Shown here in pieces: positions 43,535 to 53,479 of a DNA stretch of 55,207 nt. Both the position numbers and the translations under genes were made by a program. Origin of the DNA: an uncultured Sphingomonas sp. (GTDB lineage Bacteria > Pseudomonadota > Alphaproteobacteria > Sphingomonadales > Sphingomonadaceae); contig NZ_CALMAW010000007.1 in assembly GCF_937859915.1 (NCBI RefSeq), positions 55,333 through 110,539 on the forward strand. The letters are read 5' to 3'. The notes beneath the pieces were generated by a model that saw only the letters and a list, made by a program, of their open reading frames with translations, had not been told where the DNA came from and ran no database searches. How positions within the stretch are numbered: the first letter of the stretch is position 1; each line of letters begins with the position of its first letter.

Positions 43535-44401
43535 ATGAAGCTCTGCCGCTACGGCCCCAAAGGCGCCGAGAAGCCCGGCCTGATCGACGCCGACGGCCGC
43601 ATCCGCGACCTGTCGTCGCAGGTCGCGGACATCGGCGGCGAGACGCTGGGCGCCGATGCGCTGGCCACGCTGGCCGCACTCGATCCGACCGCCCTCCCGC
43701 TCGTCGAGGGCACGCCGCGCTACGGTGCGCCGGTCGCCAAGGTCGGCAGCTTCATCGCGATCGGGCTCAACTATGCCGATCACGCCGCCGAATCCAACCT
43801 GCCCGTGCCCAGCGAGCCGGTCGTGTTCAACAAATGGGTGAGCTGCATCCAGGGTCCGAACGATCCGGTCGTCATCCCGCGCGATTCGCTCAAGACCGAC
43901 TGGGAGGTCGAGCTCGGAGTCGTGATCGGCACCCGCGCCAGCTATGTCGAGGAGGAGGACGCGCTCGACCATGTCGCCGGATACTGCGTCGTCAACGACG
44001 TCTCCGAGCGGCATTGGCAGATGGAACGCGGCCCGACCTGGGACAAGGGCAAGGGCTTCCCGACCTTCGGCCCGATCGGCCCCTGGCTGGTCACCAAGGA
44101 CGAGCTCGGCGATCCGCAGCATCTCTCGATGTGGCTCGCCGTCAACGGCAAGCGCGTCCAGGACGGCAGCACCAAGACAATGGTCTTCACGGTCGCGCAG
44201 ATCGTCGCCTATTGCTCGCGCCTGATGACGCTCGAACCCGGCGACGTGATCACCACGGGCACGCCGCCCGGCGTCGGCCTTGGACAGAAACCCGAGCCCT
44301 GGTTCCTCAAGGCCGGCGACGTCGTCACGCTCGGCATCGAGAAGCTCGGCGAGCAGCGGCAGGATTTCGTCGCCTGGTCGCGCGAGGCGACAGCGGCTTA
44401 G
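43535..44401 (+). CDS. fumarylacetoacetate hydrolase family protein, 2,4-diketo-3-deoxy-L-fuconate hydrolase-like
   Basis: A 288-residue FAH-fold hydrolase that cleaves C-C bonds of beta-diketo acids with Mg2+. The N-terminal 70 residues form the small domain (MKLCRYGPKGAEKPGLIDAD). The catalytic domain starts at FIAIGLNYADHAAESNLPVP. Metal ligands lie in DWEVELGVVIG and YCVVNDVSERHWQMERG, and GDVITTGTPPGVGLGQKP is the substrate loop. SCIQGPNDPVVIPRDSLKTD is typical of the ureidoglycolate-lyase-named / L-fuconate hydrolase branch. If it is the latter, products are pyruvate and L-lactate, which LldD next door can use. No other L-fuconate genes are in the window. Confidence 0.88.
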   Translation: MKLCRYGPKGAEKPGLIDADGRIRDLSSQVADIGGETLGADALATLAALDPTALPLVEGTPRYGAPVAKVGSFIAIGLNYADHAAESNLPVPSEPVVFNKWVSCIQGPNDPVVIPRDSLKTDWEVELGVVIGTRASYVEEEDALDHVAGYCVVNDVSERHWQMERGPTWDKGKGFPTFGPIGPWLVTKDELGDPQHLSMWLAVNGKRVQDGSTKTMVFTVAQIVAYCSRLMTLEPGDVITTGTPPGVGLGQKPEPWFLKAGDVVTLGIEKLGEQRQDFVAWSREATAA

Positions 44402-44472
44402 CCCTCTGGACGGGCCGCTTCGGCGGCCCGTCGCCAATCACGGCGGCGTGGTTCGGCGCGTCGACGAGCGCG

Positions 44473-45399
44473 TCAGCTGCACGACGCTGCGTCAGGCTGC
44501 GGCGTAGCGTCCGGCACGGCGAGCCCGCGCGCCCTCGACGCGCCGTCCAGCGTCGGTGAGGGCCCGGACCCCGACAGGTCGATCGCCGAGGCATAGAAAC
44601 GATCCTGTTCGGCGACGGACAAGGGCACGAACCGGAACCCCAGCGTCTCGTACATGTCGAGCAGGCGCGGCAGCATGTGCGCGTCGAAGGCGCCCAGGTG
44701 GAGCAGCAGCACATAGGGTATGTCCCGCCCGTAGAGTTGCGCCGACATGCGGCGCTCGCGTTGCACCTCGGCCCGCGCGGCGGTCAGATAGCTGTCCTCC
44801 AGCTGCGCGACGGCGCCTCGATCGTTGCGCGCCGCGCAGCGCGCATAGGGGGCGTTCCAGGCATAATCACCGAAGCTCATCGTCACCGCGGCGATCCGGT
44901 AGCCGCGCTGGCGCAGGGCGGACCGGACAGCGACCCGCGCGGCCACGGTCGCACCCTCGTGAAGAAAGGGGTAGCGGAACCAGTGCCAATCGGCACCGGG
45001 CATCGCCGCCGCCAGCGGCGCCTCGTTGCGGACCGCGTCCGCGATGAACGCCGTCGGCCCGGCCGTGTCGAGGTCGAGATGTGAATAGCCATGGTTGCCC
45101 AGCGGGAAGCCCGCCGAGCGCCACGCCGCGACGACCGCCGGCGACTGCGGATCGTCGATCCCGAACCCCCTGTTGTAGAAGCCCTGCGCCGGCACCGCGT
45201 GCGCGCGCAACGCGGCCACGATCGCATCGACCACGGCCCTGCGATCGACGCCTGGCGGCAGGGGCCCGTGCGCGGGTATGTCGTCGATCGTGATCGCCAG
45301 TTGCGGCGCCGGCGGGGCGGAGGTGGCAACCGGCGGGGCGACGGCGGGTGCGGTCGCGGCCAGCAGCGCGGCGAGCAGGACCGAGAATGCTGGTGCCAT
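44473..45399 (-). CDS. exported polysaccharide deacetylase (NodB-like)
   Basis: A 308-residue periplasmic or surface carbohydrate esterase 4-type protein. The signal peptide spans MAPAFSVLLAALLAATAPAV. The deacetylase domain has QLAITIDDIPAHGPLPPGVD (catalytic and metal Asp pair) and FPLGNHGYSHLDLD (the HxxxH metal ligands). WFRYPFLHEGAT is the RxxxP substrate motif, and PYVLLLHLGAFDAHML is the final LxH motif. GGGGAGATCC precedes ATG 45399. Targets of such enzymes are N- or O-acetylated glycans. It diverges from the M28 peptidase gene. Confidence 0.92.
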   Translation of the reverse strand: MAPAFSVLLAALLAATAPAVAPPVATSAPPAPQLAITIDDIPAHGPLPPGVDRRAVVDAIVAALRAHAVPAQGFYNRGFGIDDPQSPAVVAAWRSAGFPLGNHGYSHLDLDTAGPTAFIADAVRNEAPLAAAMPGADWHWFRYPFLHEGATVAARVAVRSALRQRGYRIAAVTMSFGDYAWNAPYARCAARNDRGAVAQLEDSYLTAARAEVQRERRMSAQLYGRDIPYVLLLHLGAFDAHMLPRLLDMYETLGFRFVPLSVAEQDRFYASAIDLSGSGPSPTLDGASRARGLAVPDATPQPDAASCS

Positions 45400-45628
45400 G
45401 GATCTCCCCACTCGCGTCGACCTGCGGCCCGCCCGAACAAGGCCGCAGTCGCGATCGGCGCTCCGATTAGGGCTGGGTCGCCGGTCTGTCCAGATTACCC
45501 AAGGATATCAGATGCGCGCCGGCTACACTGAAGCCGCGAGACGCTGCCAAAACAGGAAAGATCGCGTCGCCGGGTTTCTTGACGAAGCCCGGCGCTCGGT
45601 CCACCGCGACGCGCCTAGGAGACAGTCT

Positions 45629-46963
45629 ATGCACATCATCCCGTTCGCGGCTCTCTTGCTCGCCACCGCCGCCTCGGCGGCCCCCGCGGCGATTCCGTGG
45701 ACGGTCAGTTCCCAATCGGTGCGTGCGCACGAAGACTTTCTCGCTGGCGACGCCTTGCGCGGCCGCGGCAGCGCGACGCACGATGAGGCGGTCACGGCCG
45801 CCTATGTCGCCGCGCAATTCGAGGGCTTTGGCCTTCGCCCGGCGCCGGGCATGTCGGACTATATCCAGACCGCGCGCGTGATCCGAACCCGGGTCGCGTC
45901 CGCCCCGACGCTGGCGATCGCCGGTAAGCCCGTCGCCGGACTGCGCCTGATCGTCGGCGGCGCGGCGGCGGTGCAAGGTCCGATCGTGGTCGTGAACAGC
46001 CTCGCCGCGCTCCCCGATACGGCGGCGGTCGTCCTGTTCACCGCCGACGTGCCCGCGTTCGACGTGTGGCGCGCGGTGCGCACCAAGCATATCGGGCTGC
46101 TGATCGCCAAGGACAGCAAGACGGCGGCCGACTGGTTCGCCCAGATCGGCGGGGAGACGAGCATGCCGCGCTATCTCGCCGAAACGCCCCCCGCCCCGCG
46201 CCCCACCTTCGCGACGCTGCCCGCGGCAACCGTCGACTCGATCAAGGCGGGGGCGGATGCGCGCCTCTCGGTCCCCATCGCGCGCGACGAGACGCCGACC
46301 AGCAACGCGATCGGCTATCTGCCGGACACCGATCCCAAGGCCGGCGTGATCCTACTCTCGGCGCATCTCGACCATCTCGGCCAGACCGGCGACGGTCCGG
46401 TGATGCACGGCGCCAATGACGATGCTTCGGGGACGACCGCGGTGCTCGAACTGGCGCAGGCGCTGGCCGCCGGCAAACCGCACCGCCGCGGCATCCTGTT
46501 CGTCTGCTATGGCAGCGAGGAGATCGGCGGCTACGGCTCGCGCTATTTCGGCGCGCATCCGCCGGTGCCGCTGACCGACATCGTCGCCAACATCGAGTTC
46601 GAGATGATCGGCGCGCAGGATCCCAAACTGCCCAAGGGCGCGCTGATGATGACCGGCTTCGATCGGTCTGACCTTGGCGCCGCGCTGCAGGCGCATGGCG
46701 CGCATGTTGCGGGCGATCCGTATCCGCAAGAAAACTTCTTCGAGCGCTCGGACAATTATTCGCTCGCGCTGCGGGGCGTGGTCGCGCACACCCTGTCGGG
46801 CTGGGCGGTCGTGCCCACCTATCACAAGCCGACCGACACGATCGCCAATCTGGACATCGATTATATGACAAGCGCGATCCAGTCGCTGATCGCGCCGGTG
46901 CGCTGGCTGGCCGACGGCAGCTTCACGCCGAAGTGGACAGGCGCGGGCGCACCCAAGGAATAG
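45629..46963 (+). CDS. exported M28 family zinc peptidase
   Basis: A 444-residue secreted aminopeptidase-like enzyme. The signal peptide is MHIIPFAALLLATAASAAPA. A PA-type insert domain (residues 85-190) precedes the catalytic part. The two-zinc site is SAHLDHLG (His, Asp), GANDDASGTTAVLELA (bridging Asp), YGSEEIGGYGSRYF (catalytic and metal Glu), IEFEMIG and, near the end, VPTYHKPTDT (final His). All metal-binding positions appear intact. AGGAGA is seven bases upstream. Activity is probably on peptides in the periplasm. Confidence 0.93.
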   Translation: MHIIPFAALLLATAASAAPAAIPWTVSSQSVRAHEDFLAGDALRGRGSATHDEAVTAAYVAAQFEGFGLRPAPGMSDYIQTARVIRTRVASAPTLAIAGKPVAGLRLIVGGAAAVQGPIVVVNSLAALPDTAAVVLFTADVPAFDVWRAVRTKHIGLLIAKDSKTAADWFAQIGGETSMPRYLAETPPAPRPTFATLPAATVDSIKAGADARLSVPIARDETPTSNAIGYLPDTDPKAGVILLSAHLDHLGQTGDGPVMHGANDDASGTTAVLELAQALAAGKPHRRGILFVCYGSEEIGGYGSRYFGAHPPVPLTDIVANIEFEMIGAQDPKLPKGALMMTGFDRSDLGAALQAHGAHVAGDPYPQENFFERSDNYSLALRGVVAHTLSGWAVVPTYHKPTDTIANLDIDYMTSAIQSLIAPVRWLADGSFTPKWTGAGAPKE

Positions 46964-47113
46964 TATATTCCCTATCATGTAGAGCCGCCCGGCGTCGCCA
47001 AGCCGCTGGGATAGGACCGTAAATGGTTCAGACTCCCCGCGCGGCGGCGACGCGACCCGCTATAGCGTGAACCTGGTCGCCGAGCCTGACGGCGACGTGC
47101 GCAAGGGGGACAC

Positions 47114-48598
47114 ATGGCTGATCAGCGCGAGGACGCTTGGAAACTGGGCGCCGGTTGGAACGACACGCTTCTGTGGTACGCCAAGGCCATCATCGCCTTG
47201 AAAGGCCGAGCGCTGACCGACCGGACGAGTTGGCGGTATCTCGCGGCCATGCACCAGTTCGACCAGAGCCTCTGGATGCACCAGGGCATTATCGACCATA
47301 CGACGGCACTCCCGGCGCAAGCCGATATGGACGTCGCCTGGAACCAGTGCCAGCATTCGTCCTTCTATTTCCTTCCCTGGCACCGCGGCTATCTTGCACG
47401 CTTCGAACAAATCATTGCGGCCACCATCGCAGCGCTGCACGGTCCCACCGATTGGAAACTGCCCTATTGGAACTATCTCGACGCGACCAACCCCAATGCG
47501 CGCAAGATCCCGCAGGCGTTCCTCGAGCCCTATCTGCCCGACGGCATAACCCGCAATCCGCTTGAGGACGTCCCTCGGTACGGTCAGAAAATCCTCGCAG
47601 CAAATCCACAGCTGAAAATTCCGGACATCGATCTGACCGCGATGAACGTGACCAAATTCACCGGTATATTCAGTTTCGGTGGAAGCCCGACGGACTTCTC
47701 AAATCCCGACATCGGCGTACGCGGACAGCTTGAGAACGTACCGCACGGGTCGGTCCATATCTTGGTCGGCGGTGCGCCGCCGGCTGATGTCGACTTCGGC
47801 TATCTGTCGCGCTTCGAGACGGCTGGCCTCGACCCGCTGTTCTGGCTCCACCATTGCAACATCGATCGCCTGTGGGCGGCCTGGATGACCAAGCCCGGCG
47901 TCGAGATGGAGGTCGGTCAGCAATGGCTTGACGGTCCATCCGATCGCGCTTTCGCCGTCCCGACCGTCGACGGTTCAGGATTGGAGACATACACGGCGCG
48001 CGATACGCTCGCGGGGGGTAAGTTCTATCCGGATTACGACGATCTCCACGCGGGTACCGGCGTTGCCGCTCTGCTCGGCGGCGCCCGAATGGCCGACATC
48101 GTGAAAGGATCACCCGTTATGGCCGAACCAACCGTCATCGGTGCGAACAGCGAGACGCTGACGGTCGGCACAGCCGCAGTCGAGACCGCCGTGAGGATAG
48201 CCGCGCAGGAGCGCACGGCCCTTGTCGCTGCCATAGGTCGCACGGCGCCCGATGCGCCTGCGGACGAGCAGACCTTTCTCCAGCTCGAGAACATCCGCGG
48301 CAAAGGCGTGGCAGGCGGTCTTCAAGTCTATGTCAATTCACCCGCCGGCGCCGATCTGCCCGAGGATCGCTTTGCCGGGAGCGCTGCCTTGTTCGGTCTG
48401 AGCAGTGTCTCCGCGGTCGACGGCGGGCATGGCGGCAACGGAATCACATTGGTCTTCGACATCTCCGACCTCGCAAAGCGCCTTGCCGCTGCCGGGGACT
48501 TCGATCCCGCGCATCTTCGCGTGAAAATCGTCGCGGCGCATTCCGGCGGCGACGCGGACCCTATCACGATCGACCGCGTCAGCGTGCTGCGGCAATGA
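47114..48598 (+). CDS. tyrosinase family copper oxidase
   Basis: A 494-residue type-3 copper protein, a class that hydroxylates or oxidises phenols. CuA-region histidines are in MHQFDQSLWMHQ and CQHSSFYFLPWHRGYLARFE (His81, His90). The CuB site is VPHGSVHILVGG (His211, His215) with DPLFWLHHCNIDRLW (His246/247). Cys79 beside His81 recalls the Cys-His thioether of some fungal tyrosinases and catechol oxidases. Residues 330-494 form a C-terminal domain (SETLTVGTAAVETAVRIAAQ), perhaps the shielding tyrosinase C-terminal domain. No signal peptide is present. AAGGGGGA precedes ATG 47114. Third-codon positions are less GC-biased than nearby genes, which may mean recent acquisition. It is coupled to the DUF2182 gene. 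Confidence 0.92.
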   Translation: MADQREDAWKLGAGWNDTLLWYAKAIIALKGRALTDRTSWRYLAAMHQFDQSLWMHQGIIDHTTALPAQADMDVAWNQCQHSSFYFLPWHRGYLARFEQIIAATIAALHGPTDWKLPYWNYLDATNPNARKIPQAFLEPYLPDGITRNPLEDVPRYGQKILAANPQLKIPDIDLTAMNVTKFTGIFSFGGSPTDFSNPDIGVRGQLENVPHGSVHILVGGAPPADVDFGYLSRFETAGLDPLFWLHHCNIDRLWAAWMTKPGVEMEVGQQWLDGPSDRAFAVPTVDGSGLETYTARDTLAGGKFYPDYDDLHAGTGVAALLGGARMADIVKGSPVMAEPTVIGANSETLTVGTAAVETAVRIAAQERTALVAAIGRTAPDAPADEQTFLQLENIRGKGVAGGLQVYVNSPAGADLPEDRFAGSAALFGLSSVSAVDGGHGGNGITLVFDISDLAKRLAAAGDFDPAHLRVKIVAAHSGGDADPITIDRVSVLRQ

Positions 48599-49416
48599 CA
48601 GGCCGCCTGTCGGCAACCGACGGCGCGACAGGTCACTCCCGACCGCGCCTGCTGCTCGCGACCTTTTCCCAGCCCCCGTTCAGGACGCCGATCCTGTTCG
48701 CGGCGGCGGCCTCGGCGCTGTCCTCGCTGTTTGATATCCATGCGGCGTTGCCCTTACTCTGCGGCAATGCCGGCGGTCACACGCCGCTGACGACGATCGC
48801 GGCAAGCTGGCATTTCCTGATCGCCACGAACCCACCCGGCACCGTACTGCAGCTATGGCTGATCATGCTCGCCGCGATGATGACGCCGCTCATCGCTTCG
48901 CCGATGGCGTATGTCCGCGCATCAAGCCTCGTCGCGCGTCGGTGGCGCGCGGTCGCAATATTCCTGTCGGGCTATTTTGGCGTCTGGACGCTCGCCGCGG
49001 TCCCCGTCCTAGCGATCGCCTTCGCGCTTCGCCTGCTTGCAGGCGGTGTTGCTGCGGCCGCGCTCGCGGCCTGCGGTATCGCCTTGCTATGGAGCGCCTG
49101 TCCCTATCAGCAGGCCGCGCGGAATCGCGGGCACCGGCTGAGACGCATCGGCCTATTCGGTGTCCAAGCCGTTTGCGATTCTTTCCTCTTCGGCGCGAGA
49201 CTTGGTGCGTGGTGCCTGCTGAGTTGCTGGGCGTGGATGCTGGTGCCGCTGTTCGCCTCGCGCGCGCATCTGCTGGCCATGCTCGCCGTCACGACGATCT
49301 TGATGGCCGAGCGTCTACAAGGGCCCGGTGTTCCGCACTGGCGCATTCCGCTCATCCCGCCCGCCGTGCTGATCCGGCTCACATCGCGCACGCAAATGGC
49401 GCGGCGAAAAGCTTGA
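48595..49416 (+). CDS. DUF2182-like integral membrane protein, paired with the tyrosinase
   Basis: A 273-residue membrane protein with about seven spans. QLWLIMLAAMMTPLIASPMA is the WxxMxxAMM motif of the DUF2182 group, and FLFGARLGAWCLLSCWAWML with the late MAERL motif also fit. Conserved Met, Cys and His residues in spans led others to describe the family as putative metal-binding (family-level annotation, not proven). Its ATG overlaps the tyrosinase stop by four bases, so they are translated together. A plausible but unproven role is copper delivery to, or partnership with, the tyrosinase. Confidence 0.8.
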   Translation: MTGRLSATDGATGHSRPRLLLATFSQPPFRTPILFAAAASALSSLFDIHAALPLLCGNAGGHTPLTTIAASWHFLIATNPPGTVLQLWLIMLAAMMTPLIASPMAYVRASSLVARRWRAVAIFLSGYFGVWTLAAVPVLAIAFALRLLAGGVAAAALAACGIALLWSACPYQQAARNRGHRLRRIGLFGVQAVCDSFLFGARLGAWCLLSCWAWMLVPLFASRAHLLAMLAVTTILMAERLQGPGVPHWRIPLIPPAVLIRLTSRTQMARRKA

Positions 49417-49585
49417 GCGATGCGGCGTCATCGGCGGCGGTAGCGCTGACGCGGGCAACGGCGCGGCGGTCGCATAGTCGCCGATTGCGATTACTGCATT
49501 CGGTCCATCGTTCACCGCACTTGCATGACAACGCTGCCAACGGCATAGGAGCGGTGCCTTTCAGGCATCCTCTCCTAAAACTTCC

Positions 49586-49613
49586 GGCCGTCCTTCGGGG
49601 CGGCCTTTTTTTT
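49586..49613 (+). terminator. rho-independent terminator
   Basis: GGCCGTCC (49586-49593), loop TTCG, GGGCGGCC (49598-49605), then eight T residues. It is the clearest rho-independent terminator of the window. It lies 170 bp after the tyrosinase-DUF2182 pair. A second stem-loop sits just before it (AGGAG...CTCCT around 49547-49576). Confidence 0.85.
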
Positions 49614-50558
49614 GGCCGTGCGATCCGGCCGATCTGCGGGCGACCTAGCCCCTCGACGTGAGACTATTCGGTAAGCCGACGGAGAGCCCGCGGAACGCGC
49701 CGATTAGATCGTCCCCGGCCGGATATCATGACGTGAGAAACGCACCGATCAATAGAGCGCACGCTTGACTGCGACGCCGAGCGTGCGGCCAACCGAGCGC
49801 AGATAGCCCGCCCCCGAGCCGGGAACGCCCGTTTCAGTCTCGATGAGATCGTCTCTCCGGTTGAGAATGTTGCTCACGGACGGAGCGACACTGAAGTCCG
49901 GTGGCGGCGACAAAGACGGGCTGGCCCCTGCACCATCGGTGGGATCGGGCAGCATCGCCCGTTCGCGCTCGTCCGAGCGGGCTGCGGGAAGTCTCCAACG
50001 TGATGCGGCCACGTTCGGCGGAAGGCTCCAGCCATGTCTGGCGGCAGGTGCCGGTGTCGTCCAGAAGATCAAGCCGATGGCGACAGTCGGAAGCGCGCAG
50101 CGTCTGAGGGTCTGCGACGGTCTCGAGGGGTGCGACGCCCTCCGGTGGCGGAAACGCCCGAGCATCGCGTAGGATTATCGAATGGAGCGGCCTGCGTAAA
50201 GGCGGCGCGTGCGACTCCCCTGACCACAAGCTTAGCGCGAAGTTGCGGGCAGCTCTCGAATGGACAGCGCATTCCGAGCGCGCCCGACAGGCTTTCCGTC
50301 CCCCGCCTATCGCCTCGCCGTTCCCGATCGGCATCAGCCCTGCCGACTTGGCATTCGATGGGACCTAGCCCGATCATGGACTTGGTCCCATCCCGCTGAA
50401 GATCTTTCGGGCATGCGCGCGGAACGCCTTGGAAAGTGGTTTTATTCACCGCGGCGCAGCAGCATAGCGGCGCCCGACTAGCCCTTTCCTTCCATCCTGA
50501 TACGCTGCGGCGATCCCCCGTCACGACGGTCGGCCTGCGTCCCGAGAAGAGATTGATC
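49614..50558. other. 945-bp gap with decayed coding remnants
   Basis: No intact gene is supported between the terminator and the sialate O-acetylesterase gene. Several overlapping frames on both strands show no consistent codon bias. The only recognisable coding trace is the C-terminal end of a TonB-receptor-like frame at 49749-49935 on the minus strand. The rest looks like degraded sequence, possibly from a lost receptor gene or mobile DNA. Confidence 0.55.
49749..49935 (-). pseudogene. fragment resembling the C-terminus of a TonB-dependent receptor
   Basis: The frame ends VAPSVSNILNRRDDLIETET and then GAGYLRSVGRTLGVAVKRALY before the stop. The NxxNRR turn, the GRT(L/F)GVxV last strand and a terminal aromatic residue are the usual end of a TonB-receptor barrel. 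Upstream the frame turns into low-quality sequence with no barrel pattern, so the gene seems to have lost its N-terminal 600 or more residues. This is a reading by eye. Confidence 0.4.
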
Positions 50559-52097
50559 ATGAAGCGCCTGCTCGCCACCGCCCTGCTCACCACCGCCCTG
50601 GTCGGTGCCGCCCGGAGCGCGCCCGCTGCGGCGCAACTCACGCTGCCCCACCTCTTCAGTAACCACGCCGTGCTGCAGCGCGATCGGCCGCTTCGCGTCT
50701 GGGGCTGGGCGAGCGCCGGGGCCGCCATCGCCGTCTCGCTGCACGGCCAGAGCGCGACGGCGGTTACCGACCGGCTGGGACGATGGGAGGTCTGGCTGAA
50801 GCCCGAAGCGGCAGGCGGGCCCTATGTGCTGACCGTCGACGGGGGCGCCGCAGAGGGCACGTCGCGGGTCCGGGACGTGATGCTCGGCGACGTGTGGTTC
50901 GCATCGGGCCAGTCGAACATGGAGTTCCCGCTCAAGGGCTTCGGCGGCGCACCGTTGAAGAACGCCGCTGCCGAGATCGCCGCCGCAACCGATCCGCGCG
51001 TCCGGCTGCTGCGCCTAGAGCATAAGGGTAGCCCGGTCCCGCTGCGCGACATCGACGCGCGCTGGACGACCGCCACGCCGGCGACCGCGGCGGATTTCTC
51101 GGCAATAGGCTATTTCTTTGCACGCGAGATCGCCGCGCGAGAGCATGTGACGGTCGGCGTGATCGACTCGACCTGGGGCGGCACCCCCGCCGACAGCTGG
51201 GTCTCGACCGAGGCTTTCGCGACCGACGCCACGCTCACCCCCGCATTCGACGCGCGCGCGCGATTCCAGCAGGACCAGACCGACGCCGATCTCGCCCTCG
51301 CCGCCGAGGCCCGCGAGGACGCCGCGGTGCGAGCGTCCGGCGGCAAGCCTCCCGCGCACCCCTGGCATCCGCCCGAGGAGGCGTACCGGCCGTCATCGCT
51401 CTACAACGCGATGGTCGCGCCCTTCACCGGTTACGGAATCAAGGGCGTGATCTGGTATCAGGGCGAGACCAACAGCAACGCCGCGCGCGCGCCCTATTAT
51501 GAAGCGCTATTCCGCGCGCTGATCACCGACTGGAGGCACGATTTCGCGCAAGGCGCCTTTCCCTTCCTGTTCGCGCAGATTTCGTCGTTCAACTCGCCCG
51601 CCGAGGAATGGGGCCTGGTTCGCGACGCGCAGCGCCGCGCGCTGGGGCTCGTCAACACCGCCATGGCCGTGACGACCGATGTCGGCGACCCCGGCAACGT
51701 ACATCCGAGCGACAAGCAGACCGTCGCCGCCCGGCTCGCCCTCGCTGCGCGGGGCGTCGCCTATGGCGATCGCGTCGCCTATCAAGGCCCGCTGTTCCGC
51801 CAGGCGACCGGCGAGCCCGGCGGGCTGCGCGTCTGGTTCGATCACGCTGACGGCATGACCAGCCGCGGTGCGCCCGTGATCGGCTTCGAGATCGCGGGGG
51901 CGGACCGCAAATTCATCCCCGCGACCGCGCGGATTGACGGCGCAACCGTGGTGGTGACGGGGCCCGTACCGCAACCCCGCTACGTCCGCTACGGCTGGAG
52001 CAACGTCGTTCCCGGCAGCCTGTACAATGCCGCAGGCCTGCCGATGTCGACCTTCTCCTCCGAGGAGCGCATCCAGGGACATCTGACCTTCCCCTGA
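50559..52097 (+). CDS. sialate O-acetylesterase family protein, exported
   Basis: A 512-residue SGNH-type esterase that removes O-acetyl groups from sialic acids or other glycans. The signal peptide spans MKRLLATALLTTALVGAARS to about AAAQ. An N-terminal beta-sandwich (LPHLFSNHAVLQRDRPLRVW) precedes the catalytic motif WFASGQSNMEFPLKG with the Ser nucleophile. The catalytic Asp/His lie in VTTDVGDPGNVHPSDKQTVA, and VIDSTWGGTPADSW and IWYQGETNSNAARA are further family motifs. Length and layout match a full enzyme. It stands alone, so its glycan target (for example acetylated xylan or other hemicellulose in soil bacteria) is not known. Confidence 0.93.
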   Translation: MKRLLATALLTTALVGAARSAPAAAQLTLPHLFSNHAVLQRDRPLRVWGWASAGAAIAVSLHGQSATAVTDRLGRWEVWLKPEAAGGPYVLTVDGGAAEGTSRVRDVMLGDVWFASGQSNMEFPLKGFGGAPLKNAAAEIAAATDPRVRLLRLEHKGSPVPLRDIDARWTTATPATAADFSAIGYFFAREIAAREHVTVGVIDSTWGGTPADSWVSTEAFATDATLTPAFDARARFQQDQTDADLALAAEAREDAAVRASGGKPPAHPWHPPEEAYRPSSLYNAMVAPFTGYGIKGVIWYQGETNSNAARAPYYEALFRALITDWRHDFAQGAFPFLFAQISSFNSPAEEWGLVRDAQRRALGLVNTAMAVTTDVGDPGNVHPSDKQTVAARLALAARGVAYGDRVAYQGPLFRQATGEPGGLRVWFDHADGMTSRGAPVIGFEIAGADRKFIPATARIDGATVVVTGPVPQPRYVRYGWSNVVPGSLYNAAGLPMSTFSSEERIQGHLTFP

Positions 52098-52309
52098 GCG
52101 GGTAGTATCGCCCGCCCCGTCGGTTGACGCCACCGATGCGCCACGGCGTGGATTGGCTATGGCGGCCGATCGTCGCGCAGGGTCTCGATCGACAGCTTCG
52201 GACGTCAGCAGAGCGTCGCGGACGTCGCCGCGCAGCCGCGCCTGGCGAGCAAAGCGCCTCACAACCGCCGATCCGCCATTCGACCGCCTGTGTTATCGGC
52301 GCATACCGA

Positions 52310-53476
<1,167 letters not shown>

Positions 53477-53479
53477 CGG

